The position numbers were made by a program, and so were the translations under genes. A stretch of 64,000 nucleotides of DNA from Agaricus subrufescens (taxonomy: Eukaryota > Basidiomycota > Agaricomycetes > Agaricales > Agaricaceae): positions 1,240,001 to 1,304,000 of the forward strand of contig CM057058.1 of NCBI GenBank assembly GCA_029945375.1. The letters are read 5' to 3'. Each line of letters opens with the position of its first letter. Within the stretch, counting starts at the first letter, position 1. Positions 34,382 to 44,516 of this stretch are shown here, in pieces. The notes beneath the pieces were generated by a model that was not told the DNA's origin, searched no databases, and saw only the letters and a list, made by a program, of their open reading frames with translations.

Positions 34382-35192
34382 CATATTCTTTTTACACCGA
34401 GTGGCTTTCGTTGCAAATTTCGGCATTGATTAATTAGCATCTCTGAGCTCTGAACTTATACATGTTTTCCGTGATGTCTGTACGTCTTTTTACGTCAAGC
34501 GTACAATGGCTGGTTTAATGAGGCCACTACGCTTGTGTTATCAGATTGTCTTGTGTCTATCCTCAGGCTGAATTCTGATTTCCTCTACAAGCGGCACGAT
34601 TTCTTGCTACAGATACTCTAATATCTCTTAAGCTCTTCAGTGGATGAGTCAATCGATGCATAATATACCACGGAGTGCATTGATAACAGTTCTAGAGTCA
34701 GTCTAAGGACAATATATTGTGCGATACTTCTCGAGGAGACACAAGCTAACCGTAAAAGTATGGAATATTGGGACATAAAGGTCTACGATCTGCGTATGGT
34801 CGTAAATATCAGAGATGAGTGCCTTGGAATGTAGACTCATTGCGTCGAAATGCCGCGTGAACGATGCGTATTATCAAATCAGTGCTACTGATATGTATGT
34901 CCCTCGAACATTCTTCTCTTCTTGTTAGATTATCAATACCATACGTGCGCTCTCAAACTCTCTTATACGCCCTGCTTATTATTTTGTGAATTGTCAAGTT
35001 GTCTAAGCAGTTCACTGAGATCTACTTGTGACGCCATTTTTGATAGCGGAGTGTTGTGGCAATGCTGATGCAACGTTCAAACAATTATTTACCGCGGCAC
35101 CAGTCCCAGAATTAATGGACATGACCCTAAGTCCAATGTCGACAAGATCCGTAGAGTGATCGGCTAGGCCCGATTTAGCCCGGGCTCCTACC
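34382..35192. other. Spacer between the NLR array and the transposon nest
   Basis: About 810 bp without a supported gene on either strand. It forms the left flank of the outer hAT element. Confidence 0.5.
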
Positions 35193-35200
35193 CAGCTCGC

Positions 35201-35217
35201 TAGGGTTGCGGGAAAAA
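35201..35217 (+). repeat. Left TIR of outer hAT
   Basis: TAGGGTTGCGGGAAAAA, matched perfectly in inverse at 58596-58612. Confidence 0.8.
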
Positions 35218-35284
35218 TCTCCGGCCATGTTTTTCCCCGGTAAGTTACCACGACCCCCATAAAGGGGGTTATTACCGGTTATTC

Positions 35285-35380
35285 CAAGGGGCTGGCAACC
35301 GAGCAAGCCGTGAAATCAACCCCCTGCAAGTGCCTCCGCCCCACTTGCCTATTTCAGAATTCTCACGAGGCAGTTGCAGA
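35285..35380 (+). repeat. Left TIR of inner transposon
   Basis: A 96-bp inverted repeat with one mismatch to 47786-47881. Confidence 0.9.
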
Positions 35381-36911
35381 ACCCTGGTCACCCAATGTAA
35401 CGGAGGAGTCACATCAAGGTCACAGATGAGACAACTCGAGTTGTAGTTGAGTTGTAGTATCGTATATTAGTATACATACTACGACTAATCTACCCAATAT
35501 GATGTTTCTTCAAAGGAGGCTTTATTGTCGACTGAGTTTCAGCCCTTGATCGCTTCTTCTCATATGCTTCTTCACCCAACATTAGATCATCGCTATTCAG
35601 TAAGTTAAAGTCAGCTCGAGCCTCCATGGTGCGTTTGACCTTGATACCGAAGGCAGCCTCCTCTGCCCGTGAAATGTGTATGTCAGCCTGCATTGAAAAT
35701 GGGACCTCGGGAAAGACGCATAGATTTGGAATCTTGGAATCAAATTGTTGATGATCGACCATAATATGCATCAGTGCATTGTATTTCCAGATTGTTTTTG
35801 GTTCTCCTTCGGATGATAGATCACAGAGGCTACAATGGATAGGAATGTTTGAACATAGTGTGTCAGTAGATTCACCCTCCAATGCGGCCTCGTAATTGAG
35901 GGGAGTATAGTATATGCAAGTTGAGGTTATTTTGGGAGTGACACCGTTAGGCCCCTTCGTAAGTTTGGTTGTGCATCCCTCAATACCACAAAACCCACAG
36001 GGCATGACTCCCATCTGAAAATAAGGGTTATTTTGAATAAATGAAAGTCTATTGTACGCACCAACGATCTCATGCCATCATCAGTTGATAGTCTTGACTT
36101 TTTCTGACTTCGCATATCCCACAAGATGTGGGAACCTACATGTTCCCTCATGAAAAACAATTTGACAACGTCTCCACACACAAAGCAGTGTACTATCTGA
36201 GTCTCAGAAAGCGGAGTAGGACAAGCAAGCCAATGGTTTGGAAATGGGTCCACAACAAAAGCCATATGACCTAATTGATAGTCAATGGGAGATTTATGGT
36301 CAAAGCTTGACTGTACATACCACTTCTATCACGGTATGGAAGTCCATTGGTGTGTGTTATTGTAGGTATTGATTCCAGGTTTGCTATCCCATTGCTAACA
36401 TCTGGTGACAAGTAATCCCATGCACTCATCATTTCCCTCTGTAGATCCTCCGCTGACAAGGCCCATCGTAGTCGAGTAGTTCTTGGCTCATTAGGATATG
36501 ACACCATGTTTACGTTGAGGGGATGAATTAAATGCGAGTCCACCTCAAAAGTAAGACCTTTCTTCTTGTTTGACGTTCCTGAGGGCAATATGTACTCCTT
36601 TGCCCATTCCCAGTAACCGGCTTGTTTTTCGGAAGGAACTAATTTGATGATTTGTCCGAAAACCAAATATCCTGATGAGGCCGATGCAAGGTCTGTGTCA
36701 CAGATTTGGAAGATTACGTTATATCTTACCAACGGCTGATCCGATTCTTACAAATTGGGCACCGTTGGAAAGCCCTGATCAAACCGTTTCTACTGATACC
36801 CATATCACCCGAAACGGCTTAGTAATTGTTGAGATATTCAACGTTCTTTATTCTCTGTGCCATAAGTTAGAAGACCTTAATTACCTAATTGTTCTAGAGC
36901 AGTCCAGACCA

Positions 36912-36944
36912 TTCTAGAACATTCTAGAACCTTCTAGAATGTTC
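36912..36944 (+). promoter_or_regulatory. Seven-unit heat-shock element in the LTR
   Basis: TTC and GAA triplets alternate with exactly 2-nt spacers, seven units in all (TTC at 36912, 36922, 36932, 36942; GAA at 36917, 36927, 36937). This is the perfect binding pattern for heat-shock factor (inverted nGAAn pentamers). A partial unit, TTCtaGAg, lies at 36892. It sits about 170 bp upstream of the LTR TATA box. Confidence 0.8.
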
Positions 36945-37114
36945 TCTATCACATCATTATCGCACCATTACCCAGAGTAACCCAGAGTAACTCAGAGTAG
37001 TAAAGGGATTGTTCCTATTGGTTGGTTATTATTAGAGTAGCTAAACTTAGATACATTATTAGTCATGACTAGAGTCCCTGGGGTCATTGGTAGTGTCCGG
37101 TCCTTCTCAGATGT

Positions 37115-37122
37115 GTATATAA
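37115..37122 (+). promoter_or_regulatory. TATA box of the gypsy LTR
   Basis: TATATAAG in the LTR. A start about 25-35 bp downstream would fall at roughly 37142-37152, next to the self-priming sequence. Confidence 0.6.
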
Positions 37123-37263
37123 GTAGCTTGTCTTGGTGTCCTTAAGACCCAGACTTAACAACATCAGTTGTGCTTTGTCATCCCATCTCTCTGCTTATTA
37201 AGATCACTGCTCTTTCCCCATTTATCTCTCAAGGTTACTTAGGTAAGCAAGATTTGTGATAGT

Positions 37264-37275
37264 TTGTTAAGTCTG
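37264..37275 (+). other. Self-primer binding site (Tf1-like)
   Basis: TTGTTAAGTCTG, 2 nt downstream of the 5' LTR, is the exact complement of CAGACTTAACAA at 37150-37161, near the expected transcript start. No tRNA-type TGG-starting site is seen after the LTR. This matches the known Tf1/chromovirus mechanism, in which the transcript's 5' end folds back as primer. Confidence 0.7.
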
Positions 37276-37946
37276 CTCTTTTGGGCATGATTGTTTGGCA
37301 ATCATGTCTGGGTTGTTTGCAGATGTGTATTCTTGTTTGGGCATTGGGGGCATTTCAGTCATAGTTGCTGCAAAGAGCTATTGACTTATGGAGAAGGCCT
37401 TTGGCTTTGTCTTGGCATTGTTTGTCATTGTTTGTCACTATTTTGACACTATTTGTCACTATTTGACCAACTTTGTCCATGATTGGCAACACCTTGTCAT
37501 TTGTTTGGCATTGTTTGTCCATGTTTGGCATTGATGGATCAATGTTTGTGATGGTGTTTGTGATGACCCTGATATTCAGTGTTGGACTATTATGTCATAG
37601 GGACTACCTTTTATGGTGTCTTACCTAATCCACTTGCCGGACCCTAGGCGTAAGGGGTGTCAGCTTATTCCTATTACTGGAAACTGACTTGATAAAACCA
37701 TGAGGCATATCTTTGTCGTTGACGGTTGAGTCTTGTTAGTAGCGACTTAGGATTTGTGTAATACAAACCTTTGCAGTGTGTGTGGAAGCACACTGAGATC
37801 TGATACTCCCCCTCCATAAGCCAGTGTGAGAAACTGGATATGACGTCGACTCTCCCATCAAGATACACATCAAGACCCACTTTCTTTATTTGTACCTCAT
37901 CTGCTGAAATAGAGATGTTGTATTCACACCACTTGTTGCCTTAGCC
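37276..37946. other. Gypsy leader with degenerate tandem repeats
   Basis: Non-coding leader. Between about 37415 and 37545 it contains imperfect repeats of TTTGTCACTATT / TTTGGCATTG type units. No gene is supported. Confidence 0.5.
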
Positions 37947-38663
37947 ATGCCAAAAGTCAAAAAATCTGATGTCATTCATTATCATGACGAAATGACCTGG
38001 AAACCTGGTCGTTTTGAAATGACCAAAGACATGAAAAACCGAACCAAACATATTGGTCGTCCTACCAAACACTATCATCCTCCCCCTCCTGTCCCTCTCA
38101 TCAAGCGTGTTCTGTCGCCAGAAGAATATGCTGAGATCAGGAAGGACCATGAAGATGAAATGAATCAAATGTCACTTCTTCAACGACTCACCAAAGAACG
38201 TAAAACTTTGGAAGAACGAATTGCAAGCTCTTCTCCACTTTTGGACCGCATTACTCCAGCTGTTCCAAAACTTCCCACACTCTCTCCACCTATCCCACCT
38301 GATCTTCATATCAAGAAAACCAAGTATCTCTTACGTATTCAAGAGTTCAAACAGGTTATCCAACCTACTCTGGATTGTCTCGAACCTGTTTTCAAGGCCT
38401 TTGAACAAAGGGTCTCAGAACTCACTCTTCCGCAGGAGAAATCGGCAGAAGAGGAATTGAACGACCCACTCTGGGATTGGTTCAATAGATTGCAGGTTAT
38501 TGAGAGAGATATTGAAAAGATAGGTCATAAATTCAAAAATGGAGACTGGAGAAAACTTAAAGGAGCCTGTAAACGAATTAAAGCAGTGTCTTTTAGCAAC
38601 TTAGCTACTAGATTGGTAGAAATTAGACAGGAATTGTTATCTCTAAACATTACATTACCTTAA
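37947..38663 (+). CDS. Extra ORF upstream of gag in the gypsy element
   Basis: An ORF of 238 aa from ATG 37947 to TAA. It is Lys/Glu-rich and mostly helical in character (Q-R-L-T-K-E-R-K-T-L-E-E-R near residues 75-87; R-K-L-K-G-A-C-K-R near 206-214), with an early Pro/His stretch. No domain is recognised and no zinc knuckle is present. It lies between the leader and gag, on the same strand, followed by about 230 non-coding bp. It could be an accessory or Gag-like protein particular to this lineage. Being intact in a young element suggests it is real. Confidence 0.6.
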   Translation: MPKVKKSDVIHYHDEMTWKPGRFEMTKDMKNRTKHIGRPTKHYHPPPPVPLIKRVLSPEEYAEIRKDHEDEMNQMSLLQRLTKERKTLEERIASSSPLLDRITPAVPKLPTLSPPIPPDLHIKKTKYLLRIQEFKQVIQPTLDCLEPVFKAFEQRVSELTLPQEKSAEEELNDPLWDWFNRLQVIERDIEKIGHKFKNGDWRKLKGACKRIKAVSFSNLATRLVEIRQELLSLNITLP

Positions 38664-38890
38664 AATGGAGATCTACTGTCTTTGACTGGCATTGGCTATG
38701 TGTGATTTTCTTTTTATTTGCACTTCTTTCACGACAAACTTTATTGTTCATTATTGACAAGGTTACTTAGACCATGTCTGACTTCATTCCCAACTACATC
38801 CCATACTCTTCATCTGTGGTTATGCCAGAAGATAATGCTGATGCCTGGGCGAACTGAGTTTCTCATGGAGTTAACTTTGCTGTTCTCAAC

Positions 38891-40231
38891 ATGGCTGATG
38901 AACCGCCTCGTGCAGCCCTGGCTCATCTACTTCGCAATGCCCACACAGTGGATACTGAAACTATGAAAGAGTATATTGACGAAGAAGTTGAAGGATTATC
39001 TTCCCATTATAATGAGGCACTCGATAGGGCATACTCTCGAATCGCTATTCTTGAGGCCAGGCTGTCTTCATTGTTGAACCTTGAAGCAAGAGTTAATCTT
39101 CTTCAAAATCAGATAGGCCAAACTCCTGCTGATGCTAACTCTGGTGTTGCAAAAACCAGAGTTCCTGAACCTCCGACCTATGCTGGATCTGAGAATAAAA
39201 TGCAGCTAGATGATTGGTTAAATCAAATGGCCCTATACTGTGCAGCTTCTGGAATCGTCACTGACCACCAGAAAATCATATGTGCACTTACTCGATTACG
39301 TGCACCAGCTAGCACTTATATGAAGGACTATTTTGTCAAGGTTCAAATGGATCAACCTCTTGGAAACTGGGAAAACTTTGTTAAGGAATTGAAGAGTATT
39401 TATGGACAAAGGGACGATAAGGAAGGTGCTAAGAAGGAATTGGCAGCACTATGGGGCAATAAGGAGCTTGCCAAGAAAAACTTTGTCAAATTTGTGGAAC
39501 ATTATCGTACTTTGGCTAGGATTGTTGACTATCCTGATGAAGTCCACATTGACAAGTTGAAAGATGTTATACCTGATGAGTTGCGAAAATCGCTTATCAT
39601 GTATGAAATCAATAATTTGGCGCCAAAAACTTGGGATGAATATCTCCAGTTATTGCTTAAGGCATTCAAACTCCTTCACCCTGATAAGGCTCAAGGTGTC
39701 ATTTTCGGCGACAGCGGAAATGCAAGTGGTAGTGGCAACAAGGATCCATATGCTATGGAGATTGATCAGGCGAAAAAGAAGAAAACCAAAGAGGCTAGTA
39801 GTCAAGAGAAGGTACAGAAATACTGTCAAATCTGTGCTGGCAAAGGGTTGAAGACAAAATCTAAGACCCACAATACTAGTGACTGCTATGATAAACCTGG
39901 CAATGAGAGTAAACGTCCTCAGAAGTCTACTCCATCTTCTTCTAAACCAACTCCATCCTCGTCATCTGGATCTTCAAATGGTACTTATAAACCCAAAAAC
40001 TTCAAGACTCGACTAGTCGAGTTGCTCAATTCTATGGATGATGATGACCCAGAAACCCCTTCTGAGGTTGTCACCGTCAACAGCGCGACCATCGAAGAAC
40101 TTCCTGATTCCACGCCTGTTGAAACAAAGGCTGTAGCACAAATCGGTGATGTGCTGAAGGGATCTGGGAAGCCGACGGGCTCCAAAAAGCTTAAAGGAAG
40201 GGCTCAGATGGATTTTCCGGAAGGACTGTAG
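38891..40231 (+). CDS. gag: Gag polyprotein of gypsy element
   Basis: 446 aa from ATG 38891 to TAG. The central part (about residues 90-260) has the retrotransposon gag capsid pattern (L-D-D-W-L-N-Q, W-E-N-F-V-K-E-L). A short Cys/His cluster C-Q-I-C ... H-N-T-S-D-C (about residues 312-334) resembles a nucleocapsid zinc knuckle. A Ser/Pro-rich linker follows. The stop lies inside an overlap (40195-40231) with the pol frame, which is -1 relative to gag. Pol is therefore probably made by frameshifting, although no canonical slippery heptamer is obvious. Confidence 0.88.
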   Translation: MADEPPRAALAHLLRNAHTVDTETMKEYIDEEVEGLSSHYNEALDRAYSRIAILEARLSSLLNLEARVNLLQNQIGQTPADANSGVAKTRVPEPPTYAGSENKMQLDDWLNQMALYCAASGIVTDHQKIICALTRLRAPASTYMKDYFVKVQMDQPLGNWENFVKELKSIYGQRDDKEGAKKELAALWGNKELAKKNFVKFVEHYRTLARIVDYPDEVHIDKLKDVIPDELRKSLIMYEINNLAPKTWDEYLQLLLKAFKLLHPDKAQGVIFGDSGNASGSGNKDPYAMEIDQAKKKKTKEASSQEKVQKYCQICAGKGLKTKSKTHNTSDCYDKPGNESKRPQKSTPSSSKPTPSSSSGSSNGTYKPKNFKTRLVELLNSMDDDDPETPSEVVTVNSATIEELPDSTPVETKAVAQIGDVLKGSGKPTGSKKLKGRAQMDFPEGL

Positions 40232-43200
40232 AGGATAATGTCTGTGATCTACAGTCTGGAAGTAGTATACCTCATGTTGGCTCAGATAGTTCTGAAGTAG
40301 TACTGGATGCTTGTGTAAATAATATATCGCGCAACAAGACTTCTTCTTTTAGACTTCCAGTAACACTATGGGTATACGGCACAAAAGTGCAGACCGAGGC
40401 TTTAGTTGATTCGGGAGCCACAACAAACTTCATCGACAAAGAGTTTGTCAAACAAAATAACCTGGCTACACATAAATTGGCTTCACCGTATAGAGTAATC
40501 AATGCGGATGGAACTCCAAATAAATCTGGACAGATTAATGAATATGTCTGTGCCTATGTTGAGATTGGTTCTCACAAGTCCACACATTATCTCTTTGTCA
40601 CTCAGTTAGGGGACAAGAATATGATGATTGGATATTCATACTTGTATAAACACAATCCAACTATTGATTGGCACAATGGGGAATGGGAGTTCACCAGGTG
40701 CCCGGATACATGTACCAGTAAAGCCCGTAAAACACGAGATGTAGAAGCTGGTGCCAACGAGCTTTCTCTCGACTCTGATAATCCATGGGAATCTTCATTG
40801 GACGACTTAGGTGATGAAGACATGGATAATCCACATATTAATTGGGTCGATGTAAATGACCCTGACGATCGCCAACAAGCTATGGTGATAGCATCTATGT
40901 TCGACAAAGACATAGAAGAGGAACTTGACGATGAAGATACTAAGAACTGGAAGGAACATGTGCCAGAATGGCTACATGAGTATGGTGACGTGTTTTCTAA
41001 AGTCAAGTCAGAACGTATGCCAACTAGAAAGGAATATGACCATGGAATTGAGTTTGTTGAAGGCGCAATGCTTCCCAAACCAGCTAAGGTCTATCCTTTG
41101 TCTCCAAAAGAGAGAAATTCTCTTGATTTATGGATTGATGAAGAACTCCGTAAAGGTTATATACGACCTTCTACAAGTCCAATTGCTGCCCCATTCTTCT
41201 TTGTCAAAAAGAAAGATGGCAGTCTTCGACCAGTCATGGATTACCGTGCACTCAATGGTATCACTGTCAAAAACCGTTATCCTATTCCAAGAATCTCTGA
41301 CTTGATTGAATCTCTCAGTCAAGCTTCAATATTCACAAAAATTGACCTTAGATGGGGATATAACAATGTCCGCATCAAAAAGGGAGATGAATGGAAAACT
41401 GCTTTTATAACACGACGTGGACTATTTGAAGCAACGGTTATGTATTTTGGTTTCTCTAATGCACCAGCCACATTCCAAAGTATGATGAACAATATACTTG
41501 GAGACTTGATTCGTAAAGGACAAGTTATGGTGTACTTAGATGATATCCTTATATTTGGGAATGATAAAAAGGAACATCAGAAACTGGTCAAAGAAGTGCT
41601 GAAAAGACTTCGAGAAAATGACCTATTTGCTAAAGCAGAAAAGTGTTCCTTTGAACAAACAAGTATGAAATATCTTGGAATGGTCATTTCCCATAACAAG
41701 GTCGAAATGGATGAGGAGAAACTCAATGGAGTTCTTGAGTGGCCAGTACCTACTAAGGTTAAACATGTTCAGGCATTTATTGGATTTGCGAATTACTATC
41801 GCAGGTTTATTAAAGACTTTTCCAAAATTGTCAAGCCACTCACCAATCTGACCAAGAAAGATCAACCTTGGGTTTGGGAAGCAGAACAGCAAAATGCATT
41901 TGAAGCGCTGAAAAAGGCTTTCACCACTGCTCCCATTCTACGTATCCCAGATGATGAAAATCCCTTTAGGCTGTCAACAGATGCAAGTGATTTTGCTACT
42001 GGTGCAGTCCTCTCCCAGCTGGACCCAACTGATAGCTTGTGGCACCCAGTTGCTTATTTCTCTAAGTCATTAGATATTCATGAACGAAATTATGAAATAT
42101 ATGACAAAGAGTTATTAGCCATTATCAGGGGATTAGAGGAATATCGTCATCTTCTAGAGGGACATCCTAAGATAATTGAGATCTGGTCAGATCATCAAAA
42201 CCTCACATACTTCAAGTCAGCACAAAAACTGACTAGGAGACAAGCCCGGTGGGCACTATACCTCACACGCTTTCACTATTCCCTATACCACAAACCAGGA
42301 AAGACGATGCAAGCTGAAGACCCTCTGTCCAGGAGGCCAGACCATGAAGAGGGGGTAAACTTCGATAATGAGGATCAAATTCTTTTGAAGCCTGAATTTT
42401 TCGCTGTTCAAGCTATCGAAGCTGTTCATGAGTCACCTATAAATGATGAACAAATCCTAAAAGAGGTCAAACAAGCATTACTTTCCGATGATGTGACAAA
42501 GGACTATAAGTCACTTTTACAGTCTGGTCCTCGTGAATTTGGAAAATCACTACAGGATTGGAACTATGAAAATGGTCTACTACTATATAGAGGAAAGGTC
42601 TACATCCCTAAAAGCATAGATGATCATCTGAGACGTCGTATTGTCCAGATTCATCATGACTTGCCCTCAGCAGGACATCCAGGACGATGGAAAACATATG
42701 AATTGGTTTCTAGAAACTATTGGTGGCCTAGTATGTCTATATTTGTCAAGAACTATGTTAAAGGCTGTGATATGTGTCAGCGGATGAAAAATCGCCCACA
42801 ACAGCCCTATGGACTGCTTATTCCAAACAAGGTACCTAATGGTCCTTGGGAAATTATATCTACCGACCTTATTACTCAATTACCTGAGTCAAATGGCTAT
42901 GACGCAATATGTGTTGTTGTTGACAGATTAACAAAACGAGCTCACTTCTATTCCATTAACAACCGGTTCACCTCACAAGATCTAGCACAATTACTATATG
43001 ATAGGATATATCCCCTACATGGATTGCCATTACAGATCATATCTGATAGAGGAGTACAGTATTCAGCTGAACTCTTCCAGAATTGGTGTCGGATATTGGG
43101 TATTGAGTCAACTATGTCAACAGCCTACCATCCTCAAACAGATGGTCAAATTGAGCGTGTTAACCAGACTCTGGAACAGTACCTACGGTGTTATGTTGAT

Positions 43201-43893
43201 TATAACCTCACCAACTGGTCAGACCTGCTTTCATCAGCAGAGTTTGCATACAACAACCAAGCACATGAAGGTACTAAGGAATCACCATTTTTCCTTGAGT
43301 ATGGTCGGCATCCACGAGCAGGACCTATTGTCAAGGCGACTACCCATGTTGACCTTAATGACATAACATATAAAAGACAAGAGGCACAAGAGCAGGCGAA
43401 AGCAGCTCTTATACTTGCAGCAGAAAGAATGAAATGGTACTATGACCAAGGGGTCCAGAAAGTTCCCTTTAGAGTTGGAGATAAAGTACTACTCAATCTC
43501 AAGGATTATCAGACAACAGAGCGAGCATTACGACCACGTTTTGAGGGACCATTTGAAATCATTGAACAACTGTCCCCTGTAACATTCAGGTTACGTATGC
43601 CAGCTTGATATCGTTCTATACATCCAGTCTTTCATGCTAGCAAGTTAGTCACCTACTCTGAACCCACCATCCTCGGACAAAAACCACCAGCACCACCACC
43701 TATCCAAATTGGTGGACATGATGAATGGGAAGTCGAAAAGATTCTCCAACACCGAGTTCGTAACAGGAAGAATGAATTCCTAGTTAGATGGAAAGGGTTT
43801 ACCCAAGGAGATGATACCTGGGAACCAGAATCAAACCTTAAAAATGCGACTGAAAAGATTCAGGAGTATTTCCATCATAATCCCAAGCACTAG
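40195..43893 (+). pseudogene. pol: Pol polyprotein (protease, RT, RNase H, integrase) with chromodomain after an in-frame TGA
   Basis: The frame is open from 40195. The protease active site D-S-G-A lies near 40410. The reverse transcriptase core Y-L-D-D is near 41535. RNase H begins S-T-D-A-S-D-F near 41970. The integrase zinc site H..H..C..C (about 42650-42780), the D, D, E residues in S-T-D-L, I-S-D-R-G and Q-I-E-R, and a GPF-type module are present. The frame is stopped by TGA 43606-43608 in L-R-M-P-A-stop-Y-R-S-I-H-P-V-F-H, where the family has Trp. It then stays open to TAG 43891-43893 and encodes a chromodomain (E-W-E-V-E-K-I-L ... F-L-V-R-W-K-G-F ... T-W-E-P). The chromodomain would be lost without readthrough. 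Everything else looks functional. Confidence 0.9.
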
Positions 43894-43946
43894 ACTTAGG
43901 GAACTGGATAACTTCTCATCAGAGTTCGAACTAAAAGAGAGGGTAA

Positions 43947-44516
43947 TGTCACAGATTTGGAAGATTACGTTATATCTTACCAACGGCTGATCCGATTCTT
44001 ACAAATCGGGCACCGTTGGAAAGCCCTGATCAAACCGTTTCTACTGATACCCATATCACCCGAAACGGCCTAGTAATTGTTGAGATATTCAACGTTCTTT
44101 ATTCTCTGTGCCATAAGTTAGAAGACCTTAATTACCTAATTGTTCTAGAGCAGTCCAGACCATTCTAGAACATTCTAGAACCTTCTAGAATGTTCTCTAT
44201 CACATCATTATCGCACCATTACCCAGAGTAACCCAGAGTAACTCAGAGTAGTAAAGGGATTGTTCCTATTGGTTGGTTATTATTAGAGTAGCTAAACTTA
44301 GATACATTATTAGTCATGACTAGAGTCCCTGGGGTCATTGGTAGTGTCCCGGGTCCTTCTCAGATGTGTATATAAGTAGCTTGTCTTGGTGTCCTTAAGA
44401 CCCAGACTTAACAACATCAGTTGTGCTTTGTCATCTCATCTCTCTGCTTATCTAAGATCACTGCTCTTTCCCCATTTATCTCTCAAAGGTTACTTAGGTA
44501 AGCAAGATTTGTGATA
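43947..44516 (+). repeat. 3' LTR of gypsy element
   Basis: Nearly identical to 36696-37261. It includes its own heat-shock element (44163-44195) and is followed by the duplication gtctg. Confidence 0.95.

Larger units (their letters stand above)
36696..37261 (+). repeat. 5' LTR of gypsy element
   Basis: Starts TGTCACAG and ends TTGTGATA. It contains a heat-shock element, a 10-bp triplicate repeat (cccagagtaa-like, 36971-37000) and a TATA box. Confidence 0.95.
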
